Part shown: piece by piece, positions 17,282-27,032 of the stretch
Numbering within the stretch: position 1 is the first letter of the stretch
How the letters are laid out: every line of letters starts with the position of its first letter
Assembly (NCBI RefSeq): GCF_964033635.1
Contig: NZ_OZ035533.1
Span: 6,295,001-6,359,000, forward strand
DNA from: Chitinophaga sp. MM2321
GTDB lineage: Bacteria; Bacteroidota; Bacteroidia; Chitinophagales; Chitinophagaceae
Reading direction: 5' to 3'
Length of the DNA stretch: 64,000 bases
Made by a program: the position numbers and the translations under genes
The notes under the pieces: model-generated
The model's database searches: none
What the model saw: the letters and a program-made list of their open reading frames with translations, nothing else
What the model was told of the DNA's origin: nothing

Positions 17282-20200
17282 ATGCATTCAAACGCTACTC
17301 CTAATTGCCCTTTTATTGCTATCCCGTGTACCTCAGCACCTTCGGGAGAAACTACCTTGAAACCCAATGTGCCGGTTGCCCGTAAATGGAGGTCCCGTCT
17401 TACCTGGAAAAGCCTGCTCCTGTTGCTCCTACTATTCGGATGGAATATGATGGACGGCCAGGCACAAACCCAAACAAAACGTGTTTACGCCGATCACCAG
17501 GTAAATGATGTTGTCACAACCGGTCTGGGTGTGTGCGTGTTGTGTAATGTAGCTAAACCAGACAGCGCGATAGACGTTACCGGTACTACATTCTTGAATA
17601 CTGCCGCTGTGCTGAATGCTGGTGTGGTAGTTGGCCTGGGTAATGTGGTCGTTTATGAAGATCTTATTTTCCCTGCGGGCCAAACCCCAACCGGAGCAAT
17701 GCCCGGCGCTGTGAAAGTTGGTGTGGGTTCTGCCCTCTCAGCTGCCCTTTTCGGCGGCATTACTATTCAGGCTTATAATGGAGCGTCTCCGGTCGGAAGT
17801 CCAGTACCCGCTTCCGAGGCTATCCTGAATTTATTGGCCAGCGGAAACCAGGCTGAAATATTTTTACCGGCTCCCGGAGCTGCATATGATAGAATCAGGG
17901 TGTCTATCAACGGCGGACTGCTGTCGGCTGCTGTAAGTATCCTTGTTTATGCTGGCTACTACGATGCACCGGCCACCGGAGCGATAGCTTGTGATGCCCC
18001 GATTGATGTGCTTTATGGAAGAGTTGGAGCACTGGCTACCCTTGGATCAATTTCGGGTGTGGCAAATGCAGTGGACGGAAATCCGACAACTTTCGCCCAG
18101 TTGAATACAACAGCAGGAACAACATTATTAAACAGCTATGCACAACTTACAGCTATCTACCCGGGATTATCCAAATCAGGGGATTCTGTTCGTATCATAC
18201 TTTCCAATTCAGGCGTTTTATTAAGTGCAGATGTATTGGATGCCATCACTATTGTTACCTACAACAGGAATACAGTGGTGGATTCCATTCGTGGCAATAG
18301 TAGTTTGTTGAAAATTAACCTGCTGTCTGGCAGCTCTGGCCCACAAACAATGACCTTTGCTTCCGCCGGCCAATTTGATCATATTCAGGTGAGGTTTGGT
18401 TCAGTGGTAAGCGCATTGGCTACCTTAAATGTGAATGAAATCCAACGTATGGGCCCCGCTCCCGCTACCGGAGGCGTATCGAAAACAACCTGCCTGAATA
18501 CGACCCCTTTTACCCTGGATGTGCTTAGTCCGGATAATACCAATCTTAATTACACCTGGTACGACTCTACTAATACACAGGTAGGTACCGGCAGTTCTTT
18601 CTCTCCAGCAACAAATACAGCGGGATCTTTCCGCTATTATGTATCGGCTACGAGAAAAACCTGTACCACCGAATCCGCCAAGGCACTGGTTACATTGGTG
18701 GTAACCGCCGCCGCCACTGCCGCAGATATTACACTGGCTGATACTACAATCGCCTGTGTAAGCAATACGGCAGTGCTCAATCCTACATCCACCACGGTAA
18801 CCACACCTGTTTTTAAATGGTATAAAAATGCAGACAGAACAGGTCCTGTTACCAACGGACTTACAGAAGGTGCAGTTACCTATGCTGTAGATGCTGCCGG
18901 TAAACTCACTATCACCGGTCTTACTGCCGGCAATCATACTTACTATGCAAGTGTAAGCGGTACTAACTATTGTGAAAATGAAGCGAATGCATTGAAAGCG
19001 GCTGTTGTAAAAGTGGTTACAGCACCGGCCTCTCCTGTAGTTACTGGAGATGTAGTCGTAGCAACCGGTCAGCCGGCTACACTGACTGCCGCCGCCGTAC
19101 CCGGGGCTACTATTACCTGGTATGCGGATGGCATCACCCCCACGCCTGCGGGAACCGGAACCAGCTTTGTAGTAGGTCCGTTTACCAACCCGGGCACTTA
19201 TACTTACTACGCATCTGTGAACATAGCCGGCGCCTGCGCGTCAGCACGTGTAGCCGTAAACGTAGTAGTAACAGGACCGGTTATCCCATCTCCTGATTGT
19301 AATGTTCCTACCAGCCAGGCATCCGGAACTACACTGGGTTGTGTCCTTTGTAGTGTAACAGATCCAACGGCTGATATAGATAATATCACCACTAACTTTA
19401 CCCACCTGAATATACCGGTAGGCTTACTGGGAGGTTCCGTTTATCAGCAACTGATATTCCCTGCTTCCGGTGCTGCCGGCGACAGTGTAATGGTTAACCT
19501 TGCAGCGCCCGGCGGACTGGCAGATGTGAGTCTCTTCGGTGGTGTGGTTATTACCTTATATAATAACAGTACAGTGGTGAAAACAGAAACGCTGTCACAG
19601 CTACTCACACTCCGCGTGCTGAGTGGTGACCAGTTTGCTGCTACCGTAGCAGCTACTGCTCCATTCAACCGCGTGGAAGTGAAACTGACAGGAGTGGCTA
19701 CGTTGCTGACTTCAATTGATATTTATGGTGCACGCATCTTTTATGCTAATCCCACTATAAATGCTCCCAATACCAGTGTGTGCATCAATAACAAAACAAC
19801 CTTGTCTGTAACACCGGCTGCGGGTACAACCGTACGCTGGTATGCAACTGCTACAGGCGGTACTGTATTAAGTTCACTAAATACTTACACAACAGACAGC
19901 CTGAAAACAGCTGGTACTGTAACCTATTATGTGGAAGTAGTGGGCGCCAATAGTTGTGCGAATCCTACACGGGTGCCGGTTAATGTAACGGTAACACCAG
20001 CCGGTACTGCCGCAGATATCACACTGGCTGATACTACAATCGCCTGTGTAAGCAATACCGCGGTGCTCAATCCTACATCCACCACGGTAACCACACCTGT
20101 TTTCAAATGGTATAAAAATGCAGACAGAACAGGTCCGATAACCAACGGGCTTACAGAAGGTGCAGTTACCTACGCAGTAGATGCTGCCGGTAAACTAACT

Positions 20201-23200
20201 ATCACCGGTCTTGCTGCCGGCAATCATACTTACTATGCAAGTGTAAGCGGTACTAACTATTGTGAAAATGAAGCGGGTGCATTGAAAGCGGCTGTTGTAA
20301 AAGTGGTCACAGCACCGGCCACTCCTGTAGTTACCGGAGATGTAGTCGTAGCAACCGGTCAGCCGGCTACACTGACTGCCGCCGCCGTACCTGGGGCAAC
20401 TATTACCTGGTATGCGGATGGCATTACCCCCACGCCTGCGGGAACCGGAACCAGTTTTGTAGTAGGTCCGTTTACTAACCCGGGCACTTATACTTACTAC
20501 GCATCTGTGAACATAGCCGGCGCCTGCGCGTCAGCACGTGTAGCCGTAAACGTAGTAGTAACAGGACCGGTTATCCCATCTCCTGATTGTAACGTTCCTA
20601 CCAGCCAGGCATCCGGAACTACACTGGGTTGTATCCTTTGTAGTGTAACGGATCCAACGGCTGATATAGATAATGTCACCACTAACTTCACCCATCTCAG
20701 TATGCCGGTAGGTTTACTGGGAGGTTCCGTTTACCAGCGACTGATATTCCCAACTCCGGGAAGTGCCGGCGATAGCGTACGGGTTGTTTTTGCAGCACCT
20801 GGCGGACTGGCGGATGTAAGTCTCTTCGGTGGTGTGGTTGTTACCTTATATAATAATGGTACACTGGTGAAAGCAGAAACGCTGTCACAGTTGCTCACAC
20901 TCCGCGTGCTGAGTGGTAATCAGTTTGCTGCTACCGTAGCAGCAACTGCTCCTTACGACCGCGTGGAAGTGAGGTTAACAGGAGTGGCAAATCTGCTGAA
21001 TGCTATTGATATTTATGGTGCACGCATCCTGTATGCTAACCCCATTATAAATACAACTACAGACACGGTGTGTATCAATAACAAGGCAACCTTGTCTGTA
21101 ATACCTGCTGCGGGTACAACTGTACGCTGGTATGCAACTGCTACAGGCGGCACTGTATTAAGTTCACTAAATACTTATACGACAGACACGCTGAAAACGG
21201 CGGGTACTGTCACCTATTATGTGGAAGTAGTTGGCGCCAATGGTTGTGCCAATCCAACACGTGTACCGGTAAGTGTAACGGTGTCTCCTGCGCCGGTAGT
21301 ACCTGGTCCTGATGCAACGATCAACCTGTGTCCTGGCTCAGACGCCTCATTGACAATACCTACACCGGATCGTACCATGACTTACAGGTGGTACAATGTA
21401 GCCACCGGCGGCACCAAGCTGAATACTGACAGCGGTTATGTTTTCAAGGCGCTGGCAATTAACCGGGATACTACTTTCTTTGTGGAAGCAGTAAGCAGTT
21501 GCGGTGCAGTATCTCCAAGACAGGCCGTTCACCTGGTGATGTCATCTTCATTGAGTGCGCCTGCTGTTGCACCGAATCCTGATTCGGTAAATATTGGTAC
21601 CCAGGCAGTACTCACTGCATTTACGCCTGCATCCAACGCCATCTATACGTGGTATGGCAGCCAGGCCGGCAATGATAGCCTCTTTACAGGACCTACCTAT
21701 TCTCCGCCTACGCGGGCTACAGCAGGAACTGTTATCTATTGGGTACAGGCTTCTATAAGTGGCGGTGGTAGCTGCCAATCAATTCGTGTGCCCGTTACCG
21801 TTGTTTATGGCGCATTCAATAATCCAACACCGGTACCTTGCGAAGGCGCCACTTCCCAAACAATCGGAGGAAGCGGATTGCTGATACTGGGTAACGTATA
21901 TAACCCGGCGCTCGCCGTAGATAATGACGCCAGCACAGGTGCTTCTCTCGTTATAAATCTTGGTGCACTCAATGCACAGGTTTGGGAAAGAGTGAAGTTC
22001 AATGGTGTATCTGTTCCGGGTGACACCGTAAGGGTATTACTGTCAAGCCCAAGCCAGGTACTTGCTGCCAGCTTATTGGGCGGTGTGCAACTGACTACTT
22101 ATAATGGCACCACCCCGGGCGATTCTGTAATGGCGAATAATCCATTAATCAAACTCGTGCTGCTGAGTAGCAGCAGACAAGCGATACTTGAATTTGTTCC
22201 CACACATCCGTTTGATGCGATAGAAGTGAAACTGAAATCCGGTATAGTGGGTGCATTAACAACAATAGATTTCAACTACGCACAGCGTGCCCTGGTACAA
22301 CCTAAAGTACAGGCTGCCGAGGTAACTGTATGTGCAGGTAATACCACCACACTCGGAGTACAGAATCCGGTGACTGGCATCACCTACCGCTGGTATACTG
22401 CCAACGGAAATTACCTGGCAGGTAAAGACGGTGCTACCTTCACTACCGGTGTACTTACTGCAGACAGCAGCTTTTTTGTGGAAGCATTCCGTAATGGTTG
22501 CGCCAGCAAAGGCAGGGCAAAGGTAGCGGTGAAAGTAGCAGCAGCACCTGCGGCGCCTGTTGTACAGGCAACCGATGTAAAGGTGTGTGCGGGTTCTGAT
22601 GCAGTACTGGCCGTTGCCACACCTGCAAAAGGATACAGCTACAACTGGTATAATGTAGCTAACGGCGGTACCAAATTAAATACAGATAGCGGTTTTACTT
22701 ATAAAGTGGTAAATGTGACAGCACAGGCCATCTACTATGTGGAAGCAGTGAACGACAGTTGTAATACAGTTTCTGCAACAAGAACAGCAGTTACAGTAGG
22801 TACCGCTTCTTCCCTGGCTTCACCTGTGGTAACCCCTGCGGCTGATACCGTAATAGTAAATCAACAGCCGGTATTTACAGCTACTGCATCATCTGCAAAC
22901 GCTGAATTCTACTGGTTTGCCAGTCAGGCCAGTACAGATACGTTGTTCAAAGGCGCCATTTTCGCGGCACCTGCATCTGCGACCCTTGGTACCATTACTT
23001 ATTGGGTGGAAGCAGCTTTACCTGGTGCAGCCAGTTGTAAGTCTGCAAGGATACCGGTGAATGCAGTAACGGTAACGGATATACAAAATCCTGTTCCTTG
23101 CGAAGGTGCTACCAGTCAGACGATTGGCGGCTCCGGACTCCTGGTGCTGGGGAATGTATACAACCCGCAACTGGCGGTAGATAACAGTGCCAATACGGCT

Positions 23201-26200
23201 TCTTCGCTGGTTATTAACCTCGGCGTACTGAATGCAACCGTATGGCAGAGGGCATTCTTCAACGGCTTATCCACTCCGGGTGATACCGTTAAAGTAATGC
23301 TGTCCAACCCCGGTCAGATCCTTTCTGCTGCGGTACTCGCAAGCGTTCAACTCACTACTTATAGCGGTAATGTACCGGGCGATTCCGTACTGGTATCCAA
23401 CCCGCTCGTTCATCTCAATCTGCTCAGCGGCGGCAAACGTGCACTGTTGTATTTCGTTCCTACCAAACCATTTGATGGTGTGGAAGTGAAACTGAAATCA
23501 GGCATAGTAGGTGCGCTGACAGAAATTGGCTTCAACTATGCACAGCGTGCCATTGTACAACCAACTGTACAGGTAACAAATGCAGCGATATGTAAGGGTA
23601 CACAGGCTACCCTCAGCGTAGTGAACCCTGTGTCCGGCGTTGTATATAGCTGGTTTGATGGTCAGGGCCACCACCTGCTCGACAGCATCGCTTACATGAC
23701 ACCTGCAACACTCGATTCCGGTACCTATACTTACACCGTAAGGGCCACCAGGAATGGTTGTCAGGGTGCAGCATCTGCTCCGGCACAAATTACCGTACAG
23801 GGAACACCTGCGGCGCCGGTTATTGCGGCTTCCGCTATCAGTATCTGTGTGGGAGATAGTGCTACACTTACTATTCAGAATGCCATCAATACAGTTACCT
23901 ATCGCTGGTACACTGCGGCAACCGGAGGAGCACTCCTGTTTACCGGTCCTGTTTACGTAGTAAAAGGACTCACGGCATCAGCAGATTTCTACGCGGAAGC
24001 ATCTTCCGGTAATTGCAGCGGTGGTGCCAGAACCAAAGTATCCATCGGTGTGGGAACAGCTCCTGTACCTATCCTGGATGCAAATCAGGTAACCGTTTGT
24101 GAGGGCGGTACTGCCATACTGAAAGTAACATCCTCTGTTAATAATGTCACTTACAACTGGTACACTACCGCTACCGGCGGCACCAGCATCTTTACAGGAC
24201 CTATCTTCACAACACCTGTTGTAAATGCTACAACAAAATACTATGTAGAAGCAGTAGGTGATATCAACAAATGTGGCAAGCCTTCTACCCGTGCTGTGGC
24301 TACTGTGAATACAGTACCTGTGCCAGCGGCACCGGCAGTAATAAGTGCCAATGTAAATACCTGTGTAGGTCAGGCGACCACTCTTGCTGTGAAGAATCCG
24401 CAGGCAGGTGTAACCTATCAGTGGTTTGATGCTGCTACCGGCGGTACCCTGGTATTCACCGGACCGGTATTCAACGTAACAGCAGACAGCAGCCGTACTT
24501 ACTATGTGCAGGCTCTTGTTGGTAACGGTTGTCCAAGCGCCACCAGAACAGCTGCTGCTATCACTGCCAGCAGTGTACCAACAGCCCCTGTTATAGCAGC
24601 ATCTTCTTTGTTTGTTTGCCAGGGTGGATCAGTAACGCTTGCTGTACAAAAACCGGCATCAGGAGTTACCTATCGTTGGTTTGATGCGGCTACCGGTGGT
24701 AATCTCCTCTTTACCGGAGCAAACTATATCACTGGTGCGTTAAATGCCAGCACTGATTTTTATGCAGAAGCAAGCAACGGTAATTGCAGCAATGCGATCA
24801 GAACAAAAGTATCCATAGGTGCAGGGCAAGCACCAACACCTGTACTCGAATCCAATAGCTTAACGGTTTGTCAGGGTGGAACAGCTACCCTCCGTGTAGT
24901 ATCCGCCACCAATGGTATTACCTACAAATGGTATACTGTGGCAACGGGTGGTACCGCGGTATTCACCGGACCGGATTATACAACCGGTACATTGACTAAC
25001 AGCATCGATTTTTATGTAGAAGCAACGGGAGATATTGCCCAGTGCGGTAATCCTTCTGCAAGGGTAAAAGCATCCGTAACTGTGGTGTCAGCTCCTGCTG
25101 CACCGGATGTAATGGCTGCAAGTCTCAAAACATGCGCAGGTACCGGTATTACTGTGGCAGTGAAAACACAACAGCCAGGTCTTACCTATCAGTGGTTTGA
25201 TGCAGCTACAGGTGGTTCATTGCTCTTTACAGGCCCTGTTTATAATGTGCCGGTGGTCAATAACAACACCACTTACTTTGTGCAGGCAGTGGTTGGTACA
25301 GGTTGTACCAGTGCTACCAGAACACCGGTAAGTGTAACGGTTGATCCGGCTCCATCAATTCCTTCCATAGCTACCGGTGATGTAGTCACCTGTATTGGCG
25401 GAACAGCCACCTTCAGCGTGCAGAATCCGGATGCGGCACTTACCTATCGCTGGTATGATGCACCGTCTAATGGTATGCTGCTGGCAACAGGTACTGCCTA
25501 TACAACTGCGCCATTAGGACTTACTACTGCTTTCTATCTGGAAGCCACGAATAACGCTGGTTGCAGTAGTGCCCGTAAAGGAGTAAAAGCAACAGTCGTA
25601 ACAACCATAGATGCGCCACTGGCTGATCCGATCACGATCTGTAGCGGTCAGACAGGCATATTGAGTGTGAAAAACAAAGTAAATGGTGTCATCTATAACT
25701 GGTACACTTTAGCCCGTGGTGGAGCATCGGTATTCACTGGTGCAGACTTCACCATCACACCAACAGTGGGTGCTACCTACTACCTGGAGGCAGCTACCAG
25801 CGGCGGTTGTGTAAGCGCCAGCAGAACAGTGGTAATCGTAACCGTGAATCCTTCCCCTGCGGTACCGGCAGTAGCCAATGCTACTATAGAAGCCTGCCAG
25901 GGTCAGACAGCTACACTGAACGCACTGAATCCGGATGCAACACTTACTTACAAATGGTATACTACCCCAACCGGTGGTACACCAGCAGGAACCGGCGCAT
26001 CCTTTATCACACCAGTCATCACCGCTAACCAGATGTACTACCTGGAAGCTACCAATAACAATGGTTGTCCGAGCGCAAGCCGTACAGCTGTCAGTGTAAA
26101 CGTAACACCTTCCCCTGCCAGTCCGATGGTAACGGGTAATGAAGCAGGTGTTTGTCCTGGTAGCACTGCAACGCTCACGGCAACATCCAATGCTGCCGGT

Positions 26201-26920
26201 GCAGACTTCCGCTGGTACAATAGTTCAACAGGTGGTACGCCGTTATTCACCGGTGCAGTATTCACTACACCTGCGATCACTGCAAATACCACTTACTATG
26301 TGGAAGTATTCACTACAGGTGGTTGTGCCAGCACGGCGAGAACAGCGGCAGCAGTAGTTGTCCTGCAACCACTGGCTACACCGGTTGTGACAGTAGATAT
26401 TACCACTGCCACCTCTATCACTTTCCGCTGGAACGCGATTACCGGTGCACAACGCTATGAAGTAACACTGGATAACGGTGTCACCTTCATCCCACCGTCA
26501 TCAGGTGCTAATGGTACCACACATACTGTAACGGGGCTGCAACCTAACCAGAACGTTACGCTCCAGGTAAGGGCCATAGGCGCCTCTACATGTCAGAACA
26601 GTGCTTTGTCAGCCGGCGTAACAGGTACAACAGCCAATCCGCAGGGCAACAACATCTTTGTACCAAACCTCTTCAGTCCGAACGGCGATGGTGTCAATGA
26701 TGTTCACCTTGTATATGGTACCGCAATAGCCCAGCTCGAATTCAGGATCTATAACCAGTGGGGTCAGCTTGTATTCACCTCCAAAGATCAACGCCAGGGA
26801 TGGGATGGTACCATGGGCGGACAGAAACAACCAGTGGGTGTATACGTATACATTGTTAAGGCTACAATGCAGGATGGATCAGTGATTACGAAGAAAGGAA
26901 ACGTAACACTCATGCGATAG
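17282..26920 (+). CDS. Giant multi-Ig-domain surface adhesin with type IX (type B) C-terminal domain
   Basis: A 3212-aa cell-surface protein of SprB-like organisation, exported by Sec and then the type IX system. Signal peptide: long polar leader, then LLLLLLLFGW (about 46-56), ending GQAQ. Six about 155-aa beta-rich units (A1-A6, from about residues 73, 236, 671, 1101, 1517 and 1937; marked by I/LC/GxV and AVD-like words) alternate with about 23 Ig-like domains (B; typical VCxGxxxTL...TYxWY...GGT...YYVEA...GC) carrying a Cys-Trp-Cys core. A fibronectin-III-like domain (about 3030-3118) precedes the gliding-motility C-terminal domain (3123-3212: PNLFSPNGDGVNDV, WDGTMGG, PVGVYVYIV). PorP/SprF and OmpA genes follow. 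Role in adhesion or gliding is inferred; ligand unknown. Confidence 0.9.
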   Translation: MHSNATPNCPFIAIPCTSAPSGETTLKPNVPVARKWRSRLTWKSLLLLLLLFGWNMMDGQAQTQTKRVYADHQVNDVVTTGLGVCVLCNVAKPDSAIDVTGTTFLNTAAVLNAGVVVGLGNVVVYEDLIFPAGQTPTGAMPGAVKVGVGSALSAALFGGITIQAYNGASPVGSPVPASEAILNLLASGNQAEIFLPAPGAAYDRIRVSINGGLLSAAVSILVYAGYYDAPATGAIACDAPIDVLYGRVGALATLGSISGVANAVDGNPTTFAQLNTTAGTTLLNSYAQLTAIYPGLSKSGDSVRIILSNSGVLLSADVLDAITIVTYNRNTVVDSIRGNSSLLKINLLSGSSGPQTMTFASAGQFDHIQVRFGSVVSALATLNVNEIQRMGPAPATGGVSKTTCLNTTPFTLDVLSPDNTNLNYTWYDSTNTQVGTGSSFSPATNTAGSFRYYVSATRKTCTTESAKALVTLVVTAAATAADITLADTTIACVSNTAVLNPTSTTVTTPVFKWYKNADRTGPVTNGLTEGAVTYAVDAAGKLTITGLTAGNHTYYASVSGTNYCENEANALKAAVVKVVTAPASPVVTGDVVVATGQPATLTAAAVPGATITWYADGITPTPAGTGTSFVVGPFTNPGTYTYYASVNIAGACASARVAVNVVVTGPVIPSPDCNVPTSQASGTTLGCVLCSVTDPTADIDNITTNFTHLNIPVGLLGGSVYQQLIFPASGAAGDSVMVNLAAPGGLADVSLFGGVVITLYNNSTVVKTETLSQLLTLRVLSGDQFAATVAATAPFNRVEVKLTGVATLLTSIDIYGARIFYANPTINAPNTSVCINNKTTLSVTPAAGTTVRWYATATGGTVLSSLNTYTTDSLKTAGTVTYYVEVVGANSCANPTRVPVNVTVTPAGTAADITLADTTIACVSNTAVLNPTSTTVTTPVFKWYKNADRTGPITNGLTEGAVTYAVDAAGKLTITGLAAGNHTYYASVSGTNYCENEAGALKAAVVKVVTAPATPVVTGDVVVATGQPATLTAAAVPGATITWYADGITPTPAGTGTSFVVGPFTNPGTYTYYASVNIAGACASARVAVNVVVTGPVIPSPDCNVPTSQASGTTLGCILCSVTDPTADIDNVTTNFTHLSMPVGLLGGSVYQRLIFPTPGSAGDSVRVVFAAPGGLADVSLFGGVVVTLYNNGTLVKAETLSQLLTLRVLSGNQFAATVAATAPYDRVEVRLTGVANLLNAIDIYGARILYANPIINTTTDTVCINNKATLSVIPAAGTTVRWYATATGGTVLSSLNTYTTDTLKTAGTVTYYVEVVGANGCANPTRVPVSVTVSPAPVVPGPDATINLCPGSDASLTIPTPDRTMTYRWYNVATGGTKLNTDSGYVFKALAINRDTTFFVEAVSSCGAVSPRQAVHLVMSSSLSAPAVAPNPDSVNIGTQAVLTAFTPASNAIYTWYGSQAGNDSLFTGPTYSPPTRATAGTVIYWVQASISGGGSCQSIRVPVTVVYGAFNNPTPVPCEGATSQTIGGSGLLILGNVYNPALAVDNDASTGASLVINLGALNAQVWERVKFNGVSVPGDTVRVLLSSPSQVLAASLLGGVQLTTYNGTTPGDSVMANNPLIKLVLLSSSRQAILEFVPTHPFDAIEVKLKSGIVGALTTIDFNYAQRALVQPKVQAAEVTVCAGNTTTLGVQNPVTGITYRWYTANGNYLAGKDGATFTTGVLTADSSFFVEAFRNGCASKGRAKVAVKVAAAPAAPVVQATDVKVCAGSDAVLAVATPAKGYSYNWYNVANGGTKLNTDSGFTYKVVNVTAQAIYYVEAVNDSCNTVSATRTAVTVGTASSLASPVVTPAADTVIVNQQPVFTATASSANAEFYWFASQASTDTLFKGAIFAAPASATLGTITYWVEAALPGAASCKSARIPVNAVTVTDIQNPVPCEGATSQTIGGSGLLVLGNVYNPQLAVDNSANTASSLVINLGVLNATVWQRAFFNGLSTPGDTVKVMLSNPGQILSAAVLASVQLTTYSGNVPGDSVLVSNPLVHLNLLSGGKRALLYFVPTKPFDGVEVKLKSGIVGALTEIGFNYAQRAIVQPTVQVTNAAICKGTQATLSVVNPVSGVVYSWFDGQGHHLLDSIAYMTPATLDSGTYTYTVRATRNGCQGAASAPAQITVQGTPAAPVIAASAISICVGDSATLTIQNAINTVTYRWYTAATGGALLFTGPVYVVKGLTASADFYAEASSGNCSGGARTKVSIGVGTAPVPILDANQVTVCEGGTAILKVTSSVNNVTYNWYTTATGGTSIFTGPIFTTPVVNATTKYYVEAVGDINKCGKPSTRAVATVNTVPVPAAPAVISANVNTCVGQATTLAVKNPQAGVTYQWFDAATGGTLVFTGPVFNVTADSSRTYYVQALVGNGCPSATRTAAAITASSVPTAPVIAASSLFVCQGGSVTLAVQKPASGVTYRWFDAATGGNLLFTGANYITGALNASTDFYAEASNGNCSNAIRTKVSIGAGQAPTPVLESNSLTVCQGGTATLRVVSATNGITYKWYTVATGGTAVFTGPDYTTGTLTNSIDFYVEATGDIAQCGNPSARVKASVTVVSAPAAPDVMAASLKTCAGTGITVAVKTQQPGLTYQWFDAATGGSLLFTGPVYNVPVVNNNTTYFVQAVVGTGCTSATRTPVSVTVDPAPSIPSIATGDVVTCIGGTATFSVQNPDAALTYRWYDAPSNGMLLATGTAYTTAPLGLTTAFYLEATNNAGCSSARKGVKATVVTTIDAPLADPITICSGQTGILSVKNKVNGVIYNWYTLARGGASVFTGADFTITPTVGATYYLEAATSGGCVSASRTVVIVTVNPSPAVPAVANATIEACQGQTATLNALNPDATLTYKWYTTPTGGTPAGTGASFITPVITANQMYYLEATNNNGCPSASRTAVSVNVTPSPASPMVTGNEAGVCPGSTATLTATSNAAGADFRWYNSSTGGTPLFTGAVFTTPAITANTTYYVEVFTTGGCASTARTAAAVVVLQPLATPVVTVDITTATSITFRWNAITGAQRYEVTLDNGVTFIPPSSGANGTTHTVTGLQPNQNVTLQVRAIGASTCQNSALSAGVTGTTANPQGNNIFVPNLFSPNGDGVNDVHLVYGTAIAQLEFRIYNQWGQLVFTSKDQRQGWDGTMGGQKQPVGVYVYIVKATMQDGSVITKKGNVTLMR
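18690..21290 (+). repeat. Two tandem about 1.29-kb copies inside the adhesin gene
   Basis: The segment from about 18722 recurs from 20012, a shift of 1290 bp (430 codons) that keeps frame. The first about 740 bp of each copy is almost identical at DNA level (for example GCTGATACTACAATCGCC in both), while later parts have drifted more. Each copy encodes domains B-B-A-B. Recent duplication or gene conversion is the simple reading. Confidence 0.85.
21320..23840 (+). repeat. Older about 1.26-kb tandem copies inside the adhesin gene
   Basis: CCTTGCGAAGG at 21837 recurs at 23097, a shift of 1260 bp (420 codons). The protein words NVANGGTKLNTDSG / NVATGGTKLNTDSG and CEGATSQTIGGSGLL occur once in each copy. 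Identity is clearly lower than in the upstream pair at 18690-21290. Each copy encodes the same B-B-A-B domain order. Confidence 0.75.
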
Positions 26921-26968
26921 TATCCAGTTTTGACACCGTAGTTTGAATCGTAAAATCATTAATAATAG

Positions 26969-27003
26969 CCGGGATGCAAATGCTGCATTGGTTTGCATCC
27001 CGG
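26969..27003 (+). terminator. Strong hairpin between the adhesin and porP genes
   Basis: Perfect 12-bp stem CCGGGATGCAAA (26969-26980) with TTTGCATCCCGG (26992-27003) and an 11-nt loop. It sits between the adhesin stop (26920) and the PorP/SprF start (27033). There is no long T-run, so it may act as an attenuator or mRNA-stability element rather than a full terminator. Confidence 0.65.
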
Positions 27004-27032
27004 TTAATCTTGAACAAGTAAAAAATGTTCCT

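Noticed and set aside
18690..26400. Regularly spaced repeats that might suggest a CRISPR array
   Set aside because: The repeats are in frame, encode Ig-like domains and vary by codon; there are no short identical repeats with unique spacers and no cas genes.
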